From contig CM061920.1 of the NCBI GenBank assembly GCA_031002005.1, forward strand, positions 46,168,610 to 46,232,609: a stretch of 64,000 nt of DNA, given 5' to 3'. The position numbers and the translations under genes are program-made. Shown in pieces: positions 1-12,597 of this stretch (within the stretch, counting starts at the first letter, position 1; each line of letters opens with the position of its first letter). A model generated the notes under the pieces. The model was not told the DNA's origin. It was given only the letters and a program-made list of their open reading frames with translations, and did not search any database. Origin of the DNA: Vandiemenella viatica. Its lineage: Eukaryota; Arthropoda; Insecta; Orthoptera; Morabidae.

Positions 1-303
1 TGGACAGACAAAGTAAGAAATGAACGAGTTTTGGAAATGATGGGTGAGAAAAGAATTTTGTGGAAGAAGCTTACAGAAAGAAGAGACAGGCTGGTAGGTC
101 ATATTTTGAGACATGCTGGATTGGTTAATTTGTTAGTGGAGGGAACAGTCGAAGGTAAGAACTGTAGAAGAAGACAGAGATTAGAATATATGAAGCAGAT
201 AATTGAGGATGTGGGCTGTAAGGGGTATGTAGAAATTAAGAGATTAGCACAGGATAGGAAGGGATGGACAATTGCATCAAACCAGTCGAAAGACTGACGA
301 CAG

Positions 304-360
<57 letters not shown>
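1..360 (+). mobile_element. RTE-like LINE, 3' end with poly(A)
   Basis: The frame from 31 to 297 encodes the C-terminus of an endonuclease/reverse transcriptase polyprotein. It has the LVGHILRHAGL and RQRLEYMKQI segments typical of the region downstream of RT in RTE-like non-LTR elements. It stops at 297 and runs straight into about 55 A residues (306-360). Closely related copies lie at 37381-37874 (plus) and 42211-45565 (minus). The element enters from outside the window, so its 5' extent is unknown. The clade name is inferred from remembered motifs; that it is a LINE tail is well supported. Confidence 0.8.
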
Positions 361-361
<1 letters not shown>

Positions 362-656
362 AACAAACAAACCTCCAAGTTGTGAAATTTAAGTGACGAC
401 GTTTGTAAACATTGGTAACAGAAAGCCTTACCTGATGAGAAAACTTGTACTAATTTACTTGACGAGTGATGTTCACTTCCGAAAGAGAAGCAATAACTTC
501 AGTTTATAAATATTCAAAATGTTCCACACTCTGTGTTAGAAACTTCAGTCTTTTTAGTATTATAATTTTTTTGATCTGTTCATATCAACTTGATTGTAAA
601 ATACATTTCTGATTATTTATTATTATCGCGTATAATTTCAATTCCTGGTTTGAATG

Positions 657-1434
657 CAATGGCACCCGTTAACAAGCAAGATATTTGTCCGTGTTGCCTC
701 AAACCAGTTTTGAGCTAAGGGATACAATGCAGTAGTAACTGTTTGTGAAGGTTCAATACTGAATGCGTCAGAATGAGCAAAAAAGAATACTCTTCTTTTT
801 CAAAAGGTGAAAATAATAATTGGACTTGCGACAGAGACGATTGTTTATCATCAAATCCATGCACGTCGGCCTCAATGTCGGAGAATATCGCTCTGCTGCT
901 GCAGAAAATGTCGACTTTTACTACCAAAAATAAATTTAAGGAGGAAATGGACAGTGTCAGGAAAAACACTGAAAAACTCTCTAATCAGCTTGCTGACCTA
1001 GAACCACGTCTTAGCAGTGTCGAAGCAAAGGTTTCAACTTTGGAAGAAGGTGTTGAACTTCTTAGTGAACACCTGTCAAAAACAACTAGTGATTCTGAAG
1101 ATATAATAGCCAAGTTCAATGACAGGTCAAACAGGACCAATAATGTAATTATCTTCAAGGTTCCAGAAGCTAGAAGCATTGACAACAACACAAGAAAAGC
1201 TTTCGACAAGTCCAAGATCGAGTGCATCATGATAGCTTCTGGTGTCAATTAAGTGATCTGGGCACATTCTTTCGGTTGGGGAAGAAACCTTCCCATGACC
1301 AAAGACCATTCAAATTAATACTAAATTCCAAGGACGTTGCTGTAACATTTCTGAAGGGTTTTAAGCGAAATTAAATTGCATGCAAGGGCCCATCTCTTTT
1401 TGAAATCTCACTTGAAAGTGACAGAACTCCTTGT
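657..1434 (+). pseudogene. LINE-A ORF1 remnant (zinc finger plus coiled coil)
   Basis: The frame near 660-750 shows a CPCC type cysteine pair reminiscent of the PHD-like finger of CR1-group ORF1 proteins, broken by an early stop. The main open frame, 773-1252, is rich in heptad-like Leu/Glu/Lys (residues about 50-125), which fits a coiled coil. The segment RSNRTNNVIIF then marks the start of the RNA-binding part. Reading continues past the stop at 1250 in another phase (FRLGKK, FLKGF) until an insertion cuts it at 1434; the C-terminal end resumes after 2200 (LRTELEKR). ORF1 proteins bind the element RNA. Confidence 0.6.
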
Positions 1435-2195
1435 AATGTCCAGCTTCGGCTTTCATTATTATTTCGTCGCCTCTCAATGTATGTGTGGAATTCCTGTCTT
1501 GCGGCCGGTTGACGGCGAGGCTATATCCTTGTTTGTCGGACGCAGGTACAGAAGCCGGGAGGGGGGCGAGTGGACATGCGGTAGCGAGAGACAATTCGAG
1601 TTGATATCCCGGAGAATATGCACGTGTATATTTGTGGATGCGGACTCCAGAAACGTGGAGGCCATGTTTTTTTATTTGTCACGACAACATTTTGTCATAG
1701 TGTTTTCGTCATGTGCTGCCAAGAAGGAACCCATCTCAGTTGGTGGATGGCGTTGAAAGGTGTTTCATCATTGTGAAGGAAATATCGAGGTCACCGACAG
1801 CTTACTGCATAACGATACGTGATAAAAATTCATACAAACAAATACCCAGTATACGCCCAAACTGATTGGAGTTTCGTGCTCTCCCTAGCCGGGAACAATT
1901 TGTTTATTGTCTGTCAGTTTCTGTTCTGTTTCTTTGCTGACTGAGTTCAATTTTTGTGTAATCTTAAAAAAACATGTATTTCTTTGTGTTTTATTTTATA
2001 AATGTGCTCTTTTCTTTCAATTCCGCACACGTGTTGTCCTTTTGTAATTAGAGGGTGTAATTTAAATTTAAGCCTGCTTTTTGCAATTAAAAATAAATAT
2101 TAAAAGAACATTTTTTTAATAATTAAATCTTGAATCTCATGCACGTAAATGTTTTCTCGGCATAACGAACGTAGACATTTTATCATAAGGAGCGA
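1435..2195. mobile_element. Unclassified 761-bp insertion in LINE-A ORF1
   Basis: ORF1 similarity stops at 1434 and resumes after 2200. Both edges carry TTGT (1431-1434 and 2196-2199), which could be a 4-bp target duplication. The piece contains an AATAAA near 2090 and no coding sequence I recognise. The ends are not TG...CA and no terminal inverted repeat is visible, so a solo LTR is only one possibility. Confidence 0.35.
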
Positions 2196-2429
2196 TTGTT
2201 CTTAGTTAATCTTCGTACTGAACTTGAGAAGCGCACCAAAGAAGGTGAAATTGGCCTCACTATAAAATATATCATTGGAGTGCCCAATATAGTGCAAAGT
2301 GTAAAAAACTAATTAAATCCAATGGAAAAACCAACATCAATATGTCCTATCAAAATATTAATGGAATTCGGACAAAACTTAAAGAATTAAGATTAGCCCT
2401 AGCTACATGTAATTATGATGTCATTATAC

Positions 2430-3850
2430 TGTGGTGGATGCCTTGGTGGGCAAACCACGTTACAATTATCTTTCATACCTTTATGATTAATAATTGTGGA
2501 TTTTTAATTTTTATGAAGGGGTGAAAATTTACTAATTATGCAAGAATCTCGACGTTAGTTGGAATTTAGGAAAAATTGTCACAATATGACATTTATTTTC
2601 TTATCACTGGCGATTACAAGTCTGAGCGAATTTACCGTTAACATTAACACACTTTGGCAAAATCATAAAAGCAACGCTCAGAGTTACAATTAGCCGTCAT
2701 GAGCAAGCAAACAATTGTATATTTACTTTTAAATATCTCAGAATCAAAATGCAAGAAATAATGACAACTGGAAACAATGAAAAATACAAGTTATGACTAC
2801 CTCAGACAAAGGCATCATATCATAATACTGTGACTTTACAGTTAAAAAGAAAATCATGGGCGCCAGAATGAACAATATATCATTCGAAAATAACTAGTTC
2901 TGGCAAATTATGCCGCTAGCTCAGGGGTTTTTACAATTACAAAGTGAGAACATGGACCTATCCTCTCAAAGTCGCTTACGGGTTCTGTTTCACGGAATGC
3001 ACAATCACATGGCTTGGTCGTAATCAATTACCATTGTAGTTCTGCGTCTGATGTCTGTGATGAGTGTAGCGGACCCACGATATGTGAGATTATCTCACAA
3101 GTCGGCTATAGGCATCTCTGGTCTGGCAATGCGCATCATCGCATTACCGGCTGTGTTGCGGTGATACGCTCGCTCCAGCAAGGCAAGCTGCAGTTTGCGA
3201 AAGAAGTCGACTTTCCAAGTCAACCTCAGACTGGTGCGATCGAAGTTAGAATCTAGAATGTCAGCTCCTCGCTCTTCGGTCCACGAGGAAACTTCTTGCT
3301 CCGCCCATTTGTAGTCTCGAAGCTCACATACAACAAAAATTCCCAGGATTTTGAGTTATACGCTCATTTTGATTGGACCTTCAGGTCGGCACCTAATGTC
3401 ACGTGATATCCTCGATATGTGATTTGGCCAAAGAATCCAACAGAGGTCGGACATATTCGGCTAAGTTCGCCGGGGCGAGAGAACATTCGGGTTTCGGACG
3501 GCAGGCTTTTCCCGCCAGGAGAGTGACGTCGTTGACCGCCCATCCCCAGGGAGCAGGGTGTGTGGTCTGGCAAATCCCAAATCCGCGACTTTTTGTCGCC
3601 AAGGCTCGGGAACACCAAGATTAGCTTCAAGCCTACATAGCTCAATAATTCTTGAATATTCGCTTTGCTACGATACACTGTATAAGTTCACCATTTCATT
3701 ACAGTCCTCACTTGGAATCTTGCGTACTTTATAAAATTACAACAAAAATCTATTCACGTGGTCGCCCAAGATTTATGTAAATTACTCTTATATTATTACA
3801 TATATAATAAAAATGCACCTTGTAACGTGGCGACAGCGCGGCTCGTTACA
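2430..3850 (-). mobile_element. Solo LTR of an LTR retrotransposon, 4-bp TSD ATAC
   Basis: The 1,421-bp insert starts TGTGGTGG and ends CGTTACA, giving the TG...CA ends of an LTR. It is flanked by ATAC on both sides (2426-2429 and 3851-3854). Removing it and one ATAC rejoins the LINE-A endonuclease in frame, apart from one nonsense change, so the boundaries are reliable. Orientation is minus, judged from a polyadenylation-like AATAAA near the minus-strand 3' end (around 2595). There is no internal coding region. A 4-bp duplication is typical of Gypsy-class elements. A length of 1.4 kb is long for an LTR. Confidence 0.7.
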
Positions 3851-3854
3851 ATAC

Positions 3855-4480
3855 TTGCTTAAACCAATCTTTCTCCAGATATTTCTAATGCTGAACTTGG
3901 ATTCACAAATCACTCTGTGTACAGGAGTGATAGGTTTTCTCAAACTAGTTTTAAAGAGAGTGGTGGTGGTGTACTTGTGGCAGTAAACAACAGAATACCT
4001 TCTAGATGTATTGAAACAATGTCCCCATTATCAGTGGAGTCTATATTTTTATCAATTGATCTGTTGCATGATACACACATTTTTCTGAGCTGTGTACATA
4101 TCCCGCCCAGTAAGCCTCTCGACGCATATGCCAACTACTGTCAGGTGGTGGAAGAAGTGATAGCCGACCAACAGGTAGAACCATCACATGTGATACTTGT
4201 TGGTGATTTTAACATCCCACATGTTGACTGGATAAAAAAAGAACCACATTTCCCCTCTGCCTCTCCTCGAATGCTTTGTGAGCTAACTTGTTTATTGGAT
4301 GTTGAACATTGTAACCATGTCCTGAACTCTAGGGGTGTGTTATTGGACTTATTATTTGCCTCTTCCAATGTCACTGTCAGGGAAGACACCTGCCCTTTGT
4401 TGCCTATTGATATCCAGCAGAATCTACGTTGCCTGATCACCAGTGCGCTTTTGTTCCTGATTTTGCAAGGTGTAATCTAG
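3855..4480 (+). pseudogene. LINE-A AP endonuclease domain
   Basis: The open frame from 3917 to 4480 reads as the exonuclease-endonuclease-phosphatase fold of a non-LTR retrotransposon: YRSDR near the start, GGGVLVAV, then VGDFNIPHVDW (catalytic Asp/Asn) about residues 95-105, and a LLDLLFAS segment. The N-terminal part (SYQNINGIRTK) lies at 2342-2440 on the other side of the solo LTR. The domain nicks target DNA to prime reverse transcription. An in-frame stop just upstream and the LTR make it non-functional. Confidence 0.8.
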
Positions 4481-6215
4481 GAGAAGTTTTTGATGAACTT
4501 CTTTCTATCGACCTATCCGCTTTTGAATCCCTTGACTTATCCACCGATACTGACACTCTGTTCATAAAATTCACTGACATATTGAAGTCAATTGTGCTCA
4601 AGTATACACCACTGAAAAAAACTGTTATTGCAAAATTCTTATGTTGGTTCTCTATAGAGCTTATACAATTAGTCATATAAAAGAAAAGATTCCACAAAGC
4701 TTATAAGCAGACCTTCGATTATAAGTACTATGTCCTGTTCTCAAAATTAAGATACCAATCTCGACTCTTATCTAAAAAATGCTTCAATGATTATGTTGAA
4801 CATGTGCAATGTACTATACCTGACAATCCCAAATTATTCTGGAATTTCATCCGTAACATTAGCAAGGCTTAAGGAGCACCAAACACTTTAACATTTAATA
4901 ACAACTTCACTTCCCACCCACAGAAAATGTGTGATCTGTTTGCACAATACTTCAGTATTTACACCTCCACCTTCGCCTACTTCCAGTATCCATTTTAGTA
5001 CAAGTAATAGTCTGAGTACACTTTCAGTCACTGATGAAAATGTTTATAAAGCATTGGGCGAGCTAGACTGTTCGAAGAGTTGTATCCCGGACCAAATACC
5101 ACCTAACGTTTTGAAATAATGTAGAGTCTTGCTTTGCGATCCTTTAAAATTCTTGTTTAACAGGTCTCTAAAGACAGGAATTTTTCCAGATGGATTTAAG
5201 CTTGGTCATGTTGTGTCTGTGCATAAATGCGGATCGAAGGAAGATGTTAAGAACTACAGACCTATTGTTATACAATCAGTGTTAGCAAAAATCTTCGAGA
5301 AGTTGATGCTAAACAAAATCTATCCCATGTTTCGTAACATAATTACTCCAAAGCGACATGGTTTCTCTCCTGGAAAATCAACAGGAACTAACCTTGTGAT
5401 TCTTCAAAATGAAATAATTAGAGCATTTAGTGAGCGAAAACAACTTGATGTCATATATCTTGACTTTTCAAAGGCATTTGATAAAGTTAGCCATCCCCAC
5501 CTTCATACTAAGTTAAAGGAATATGGCATAGTTGGTAAATTATTGGAGTGATTTTGTAGCTACCTCAGCAACAGAAGGTTGATTTTAAAGGCTTTTGGCT
5601 CATTGTCATCTGGTTTCGCAGCAACTTCTGAGGTACCTCATGGTTCACACCTGGGACCATTGCTATTCAATATTTTCATAAATGATTTAGTTACTGTTTT
5701 TGCCAGTTGCCTTTTCTTTGCAGATGACATTAAGATTTTCAAGAAAATCGTGTCTCGAGACGATTACTTAGATGTTCAGAATTCCTTAAAAGCTATAGTG
5801 AAATGGTGTCAACAAAACAGTATGAAACTTAACGTTAATAAATGTTCCTGCATTACTTTTCACCGCACTAAATCTGCATTGCATTTTGATATGAAATGGA
5901 AAATCAGCTACTGAGTCGCTGCACAACAGTAAGAGATCTAGGAGTTCTTCTGACGTACAATCTCAGTCCGGAAGAACATGTTCAGAACATATGTGCCAAG
6001 GCCTCCAAGTGCCTGGGCTTACTAGCACGCACTTCCAGATTTATTAATAATGTCCAGACACTCAGGCTCTTGTACTGTGCCCAGTGCCAGACCTATACTT
6101 GAGTATTGCAGCGTTGTATTGTCACCTCATCAGAGCACATTAATTCAACAGATTCAGAATCTTCAAAATAGGTTCATCAGGTTTAGAGGTTGTCGCGTGG
6201 GCTTTCATTACAAAG
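4430..6215 (+). pseudogene. LINE-A reverse transcriptase, frame-shifted
   Basis: RT motifs appear in order across several frames: KNYRPIVIQSVLAKIFEKL (near 5250-5300), YLDFSKAFDKVSH (near 5455-5495), the PLLFNIFINDL block (near 5655-5690) and FFADDIKIF with the catalytic aspartates (near 5715-5745). The C-terminal region (LGVLLTYNLS) follows at 5896-6102. Stops or shifts at about 5118, 5550, 5912 and 6100 break the frame. It would have copied the element RNA by target-primed reverse transcription. Confidence 0.85.
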
Positions 6216-6866
6216 CTTAGTATTAAGTTTAGAAAAAACTTTGTAGTGAAAAAGTTGTAGACAATTTTGTCCTCTTTCTAAGTGGAAATGAAACATTATT
6301 TCCTAGGACTCGTCGGGGAGAAATTATAGCCGAAAAACTGAAAAAATGCCAAAATTTCGACGTTTGATATACACAGAAAACTGTGCTGGGGGGGGGGGGG
6401 TCAGAGGTCGAAAAGCTACATACTATCATCTAAGTGAACAAGATAAGAAATTTATTCTTTTTGATATTTTGCTAGGTAAAACTACCCATTTAGTGGACTA
6501 AGAATAGGGTAGGGAGGTTTTAATTTGTAGATGGGGGAATCGGAGACATGAACAACTACATAAGGAAGTGAATTGTATTGCAAACGACATCATAGTGAAA
6601 TTGTGTATCAGTCTTAAGTAGCTATGTAGGGAAGTTTCAACCAGTCATTAGCTCCATCGTATTCATTAAATAATTGTAAAGATGAACTAATACTACATAT
6701 AAATGAAGTATGGATTGTAATGAATTTGTGACATTTTATTCTATGTTATAATACGAATTAGTCAGTCTTGCTCAACTAAGGTATAACAAAGGGTTCCTTT
6801 TAATAATATTCTGAATCATGGCTATTCGGTTTTTGGAAATTATTCTTTTTTTCTCTTGAACATACC

Positions 6867-7855
6867 AGGTTTGTAACAGAGATCATCTTTGCGGATGCGG
6901 ATGTTAAATGCTTGATGCGGAAGTGGAAAAATAAATTTATAATTATTTTAATTGTAATATTTTATCAAAAATTAACTTAAGATCAAAATAAATATATTTT
7001 TATGCCAAATTCTACATTTTTCATAAGTAACGGGATGATTTCACAAGAAAATTATACTATTTGCATAACTACGCACGCGTTTAAGAAACAATCTTTATCA
7101 TATGAACTTTGCGGAGTTCGTTCCTCGACTAATTCAAGCGTCAAGCACAAGGCCACGCCACCACAATTCTCCGTGCCCTCCAGCCGCCTATCCACAGCTC
7201 TAGCTGCCCATTCACAGTAAAACTTGGAGGACGTACGTTCATCCAATTTTCGATAAAGAACTCTTGAAGGGGTGTGAAAAGGGTTATAGGACTACATGCA
7301 GGACGTGTTGGATGCTGGAACTCCCAACCAACCAACACGGATCCTTTCTGTCCAACAAGCTATGTCGTTGGATCATGATTGGAGGAAACATCCTGCGAGT
7401 GTGCGATAAGGACACATGGTGAGCAGTGAGAAAGTACGAGTGGAAAGGATTGCTTGGAACATTTTGTTGGGGCCCTTTTAATAGCGTGAATGGGTGAGCC
7501 GTGAACGCATCCTAGGGTAGTTCTATATGGATGTCCTGAAAGTTGGACCATGAAGAAGCCGTTTTACTTTATATGGAAGTTCAAACTTGTAAATTCGTCG
7601 CTTAGGTAATAACACTGTTTGGTACATTGTTATTTTTATTGCAAAATCGTCAGGAAAAAAAAAAAAAAACAACCACGTTGTTGTTAGCTAAGCGATGATG
7701 GGCAGAATCTCGTATAAAGAAAAAAGGATAATATATATTGTGATACAATCAAAACATCAGCTTTACATCCACAAAAATATTGCGGATGCGAAAGCGGATG
7801 TAGTATTTCACGCGAAAGTTCCGCACTTGTAGCCGCGGAGATCCGTTACATCCTT
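6867..7855. mobile_element. Probable hAT-like non-autonomous element
   Basis: The ends form an imperfect inverted repeat: AGGTTTGTAACAGAGATC at the left and the reverse complement of AGGATGTAACGGATCTCC at the right. Both are followed inward by GCGGATGCGGATG-type subterminal repeats. This resembles termini I associate with a hAT group, but I see no clean target duplication and no transposase. Interior reading frames are not recognisable. Confidence 0.45.
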
Positions 7856-8838
7856 AGTACGCAGCAGTTATCAGTTTACACAGATGGACAGTGTGAACCA
7901 AGAGAGGGTGAGGATAGTGTCCTCACTGTAGGTAAGCCAGATCATAAGGTTGTAATGATTGTGTTTCTTTCTGTCTGCGAAAAGTGTAAGGTATTTTTGT
8001 TCTGTATGATAAGTGTTTTTTGTTCGTTTGTGAAATGTGTAGTGTTGCATAGGCGACTGGTGAAAAGCCTAAATCCCGTAATCAAGACTCCCGGTACGCG
8101 AGATCCAGGACTCGAACCTGGCCACGTTTTAACCCCTGTCTGTGGCATCTTAATTTTGGCAGCCATATTGGCGAGCTGGAACCATAAATTGAGCCGAATA
8201 TCTAAATTTAAGAGTGCTGTGATATATTTAAAGGTTGTGCTGTTATTTTTAATTGCAAGAGTGTTTTGTGCCGTTTATTATTTTCCTTCTTTCTAGTTTC
8301 CGCGTTCTGCATATTTCTAATTAAATATTTTTTGTTAATTTTGGTAAATATAATTATTGCGTAATAAGACTTTTTATTTTATTTTAACTTTTTAGGCAAT
8401 AGTCTCTGGTGTCCATTCCGTTGTTTATTGTTTTCCGTAGGCTTATGGGTAATACTGATTGTCCAATGGAGTAGCTTCTTAGGGAAGCTTATGTCTCAAT
8501 GATTTGCGGACTGTGAAATGTTCGCTTGATTTGAGACAATTTTTCTTGTATCTCGTTCTAATTCCTGTTGACCAAGTACACAAGATTATTTTGATTGTGG
8601 CTTCGTGTAGTAGGACAAGGTAAGGTCAGTTAAAAGTCCCAAAATTGAACGTAGAAGAAAAGTGCCTTCTTCGCCGGGGTGGTTATGATGTACGTGTGAT
8701 TACGAAAGGTCATATATTTTAATGTAATAGTATTATTTTCAGAAACGTGAAGACTACAGTTTTATTAATTTTGTGTTGTGTTGAAAGTTTACTCATAACT
8801 TCGACAGTGTAGTAATCTGTACTGCGAAAGTTACGAAA

Positions 8839-8955
8839 ATGGTTAACTGCGAAGACTGTAGGAAACTTTATAGTGTGTCTGCATTTTCATTGTGGAATGC
8901 TGGTAACTGCAATGTGCCAGCTCACTTTGGAGCGTTTGCTTCTATGAAAAAGGTA
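8839..8955 (+). CDS. Candidate first coding exon of an unidentified gene
   Basis: An ATG in fair context (AAAATGG) opens a 39-codon frame with the cysteine pair CEDC near its start. The frame runs into AAAAAG|GTAAGA, an almost ideal 5' splice site, at 8955/8956. The sequence just upstream has no other transposon signature and could be a 5' UTR. I do not recognise the peptide, and no partner exon was identified, so this may be chance or part of an unrecognised repeat. Confidence 0.25.
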
Positions 8956-8959
8956 AGAA

Positions 8960-10111
8960 CGCGTTCAAGTGTTAAAATCCTCAGAAGACGCCATCAGAAA
9001 TCATCCTTAACGTCAGCCATGTGTATAACTTTGTGTATGTCGTGTGGGCCATAGGCTATTTGTTTTATAATACAGTTTTCCAGGCCTTGTGTATGTGTTA
9101 TTTAAGGAAAGTTATTTGACAGTTACCTTCGAAATAGTTTGTAGGCGTTGATCGTTAGGAACATTTATTTACAACTTTTTTATCCCCCCCCCCCCCGCCC
9201 CTCGTTCACCCATAATTGACCTACCATATTTATTGGAATTATATTTGAGCGAAATTTCACGATTGTGCAATGGTACAGTATGTTGAGCGATTTTGTAGAT
9301 TTCCTGAGATAAATTCTTAGAAGATACAGGTATAACTGAGCAAATAACTTCGTAAGTTCGCATATTGCTAACAATTGTTGGATTCATTGGAAAATATAAT
9401 TGAAATTGTAAAAACACTGCTCAGGTATTGCTTTGTTATATCAGTTCCAGTTAATTCAAGGAATTGGCATGCAAGTTGGTAATGTGAACTAATGTTTTAA
9501 GTTTACATCGCGATACAGTGACTGTGTTATTGTGTCCATTTGGTTCATATTGAAAGTGTATTATGAAAATTGTGACTATCTATGCTACACTAACTAGGAC
9601 TCTTGATATAGAAAATGTTGTCACTACTCGAAATGCACTAATGCGTTAAGATGTGAATAAAATTTTCTCGGCTAACCAGCCAAGTTACTCCATTGATCAA
9701 ACACGACATTTCAGCAGTCACAATCTCTGCCGCCATTGTCAAGTGATATTTTATTCATTTTCAATGACGGAAAATCCTCCAGCCTTATAGCGTTAAGATG
9801 TGTCCGTTCCATTTGATTTTATGGCGGCAGTATTAGCAGAGATTGCAATTAGGTTGAAGTGTAGCCTGAACCAGAATGTTCTTGTTACAGAATAGGGTGG
9901 CAAAAATTTATTCGTTATTAATAATAAACAACCTGCTTTCATTAGCGCCGTGTTAGTGATGTGTATCACTATGTAAACTACTCCAACCAATGTTTGTTTC
10001 GAGGGTCTACTGAGGATTTATTAACAAATAGTAATTAAGTTGAAGTAGTTCTAGCAATATTATGCTGCTTTGGAAAATGGTTCTTCCAGTATCCTGCTGG
10101 TTTACGGTATA
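8960..10111. other. Unannotated AT-rich stretch
   Basis: Nothing recognisable apart from a C-homopolymer run near 9184-9198. The open frames are short and lack codon structure or known motifs. Confidence 0.5.
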
Positions 10112-10119
10112 TTAAAAAC

Positions 10120-10862
10120 GGGTGGGGTGGGACATTCTCCACCATCGAAATACTGGTACTGACCTTTTGAAATTAGGATTAACTGCTTCCTTATAATGTC
10201 CTCTTCACATCGTACACTCTCCTTTTCCGGAAAAGTCGCCACGAATTAAATTAAAAATGCCTAAATATGACATTGCAGCGCTGCTATTAGTTGCCGCTGG
10301 CGCTGCGAAATCAATGATCTCTTGAAATGTTGGTTTAATTCTTTATTGTAATATTTTCTTGCCATTTTAGCTTCACTCCATTGCAAAATGTCGTATAAAA
10401 TTAACAGATACAAAAATTTTATCTGAAATGCAGTACTATAAGGCTCACCATCTTGGAATCGATATAAGCAGTCAGAGATAATCGATTGCTTCGGTTGTAA
10501 ACAAATGCACAATTTCTCTGGTTTGCGACATGGGCTGCCGCAGAATTAATTTCCCATAAACTTTTTACTCTTGGTCCAGGCCGAATTTCAACCTAACCAT
10601 GATCACTATGACAAAACGAACCTATTTACGTTGATTTGATCCCTGTAGGCCTACCGATAATTCTTGAGTCATTTATACAGTGCTGCTAACATTTCGCGGT
10701 TGCGGAGCATCCGATATTTCGGCATTTTTAATTTAATTCGTGGCGACTTTTCCTGAAGAGGAGAGTGTACAACGTGAAGAGGACATTATAAGGAAGCAGT
10801 TAATCCAAATTTCAACAGGTCAGTAACAGTTTTTCACTGGTGGAGAATGTCCCACCCCACCC
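10120..10862. mobile_element. MITE with about 145-bp inverted repeats, 8-bp TSD
   Basis: The termini are GGGTGGGGTGGGACATTCTC and its inverse, and the inverted repeats continue inward for roughly 145 bp (10120-10265 and 10717-10862) with scattered mismatches. TTAAAAAC flanks both sides (10112-10119 and 10863-10870). The interior is non-coding. An 8-bp duplication with GG...CC ends does not settle the superfamily; hAT, P or Merlin-like are options. Confidence 0.85.
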
Positions 10863-12172
10863 TTAAAAACTAATTACTGCGTGAAAATAACTGCAGTATT
10901 ATATCACTATTGCATCACGTGGCAGAAAGTTCAGGTAAACTATAGGTTGCGATACCGTCTCACAATGTAAACACTTCTGGATGTATAGTGTAGTATGACA
11001 TCACTACATTGCTGAATGTGACATAGCACCATTTCTTTCGATAAATTATTTAAATCAATGAGCCTACTAGGAACAAAAGGAAATCTTTGCCCACTGTTTT
11101 GAGAATTTCCTGTTCACTTGATTAGTTTAGAGTATTGAAACATATGTTGACTAACTAGAGGGTCATTCCATGTGAATTCAACCAAAAAATGACACTGATT
11201 TAGACGAATTTTGGTGAGTTTCGTCCTCTTATATACAAATGTAACCACATCAATTTTTTGTTTTCAATCTGGTTTAGTTTTCATTTTATAGCCAATCGAA
11301 ATTTTGAATGTTTAGTATTTTCCAAATTCTGACGATTCTGCTCTTTGACTGAAAATGAGTTGTAAACACAATTTTTAATGTGTTATTTTATTAAACATTG
11401 AGCATCTATCAGATTGGGTTCTTATTTCTATTATTTACAAAAGTTGTTTTTTTTTTTTTTTTCCTTACTTTTCTCTCTATTAAATACCGATTCAACTTTA
11501 ATTTTGTTTTCCAACTTCTTTTATGTAATATGATGATTACTATTTCATTAACCTTTATAGATTCAAGTATATGTGCATTTGACAAGTAGAAAATGTTTAT
11601 ATATACAATACATAATATTTAAGAAAAATTTAACTAAAGAAAATACCATAACAGAAATTTTTGGCCATTTGATGTTGCTGAAGGGTTTATAATAGCAAAA
11701 AGATATCTTCTCGCTTTGGCCAGTACAATTATGGTGAGGGTACTAGGGGATACAAAAATTTAATTGTAGAATCTCCTTCTTTCTTCATTGATGTCTGTAG
11801 CAATACCAAAACTTATCATACATGCAAGCAACATAGGATTCGATGTATATCTCATTTATGGTCACATATGTTGTGCATTTGTCTTCCAATTTGTAAGTTA
11901 AGCTGCTTTTGCCATCACTGCTGGTTCTTCTAGCCTCCACTGTTAATGTACTGTCTAGTGGCTTAAGTTGTGTAAACGTCTTATCCCTGGAATTGTTGTA
12001 ACATCTTTAAAATAATTTTCAAGATTTGATTGAATAAAGTCTAAGTACAGATTCAGTTTTATGAATGTTTGTCTTCATGAAAAAGACTTTAACATAAAAG
12101 GCCAATGGTCATTTTTTTGCCACTAGTCATGGCAAAACTGAATGTAATGGGATTCGGGGATGTTGAAAAGAT

Positions 12173-12275
12173 GGGTAATATCTAGATCATGATACCGCTG
12201 CAACCACTTACTGCCTCGCGATGTAAACACTTCCCGATGGAGAGAGTATGACGGTCACTGTTTCTGTGTGTGACG
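12173..12275. repeat. Half-copy related to the 13603 MITE
   Basis: GGGTAATATCTAGATCATG followed by a chequered match (GATACCGCTGCA, GTAAACAC) resembles the left end of the MITE at 13603-13957. Only one end is visible, inside the spacer of the foldback element. A weaker relative lies near 10950-10990. Confidence 0.4.
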
Positions 12276-12597
12276 TGTTCAACCTTCGAATGATTTGAGA
12301 ATACACTTTAGGCCATAGAACGTAACCAATAGTAATAATGATAAAAAAATTATGGATTGAAAAAGTTAGAGAAAATTATTACTTGCATAGTTAATAATAT
12401 TATTAAAATATTTACATCATTCCAAACTGATAATTGATGTCGTTCATTAGTGTTAACGTTATAAGTTACAATTCCATTGATTTCTATTTGATTCCGTTCT
12501 TTTATATTTCCTCATGTTACAACAATTCCAGGGACAAGAAGTTTACACCAATTTAAGTCGGACAGTACAGAAATTGTGGAGGCTAGAAAGAATCAGC

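Larger units (their letters stand above)
657..6215 (+). mobile_element. Decayed CR1/Jockey-type LINE (LINE-A), interrupted twice
   Basis: An old non-LTR retrotransposon can be followed in order: ORF1 (about 657-1434 and 2200-2330), AP endonuclease (2331-2429 and 3855-4430) and reverse transcriptase (4430-6215). Stops and frameshifts occur throughout, so it is dead. Two later insertions split it: an unclassified 761-bp piece at 1435-2195 and a solo LTR at 2430-3850. The 3' end is lost near 6215, shortly after the thumb/C-terminal region. The clade is inferred from the FSKAFDKVSH and PLLFNIFINDL type RT motifs and a coiled-coil ORF1. Confidence 0.8.

Noticed and set aside
8060..8200. Possible tRNA gene or SINE on the minus strand (B-box-like GGTTCGAGTCCTGG).
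   Set aside because: The B box is good, but no A box lies at the right distance and no acceptor-stem pairing or A-rich tail could be found.
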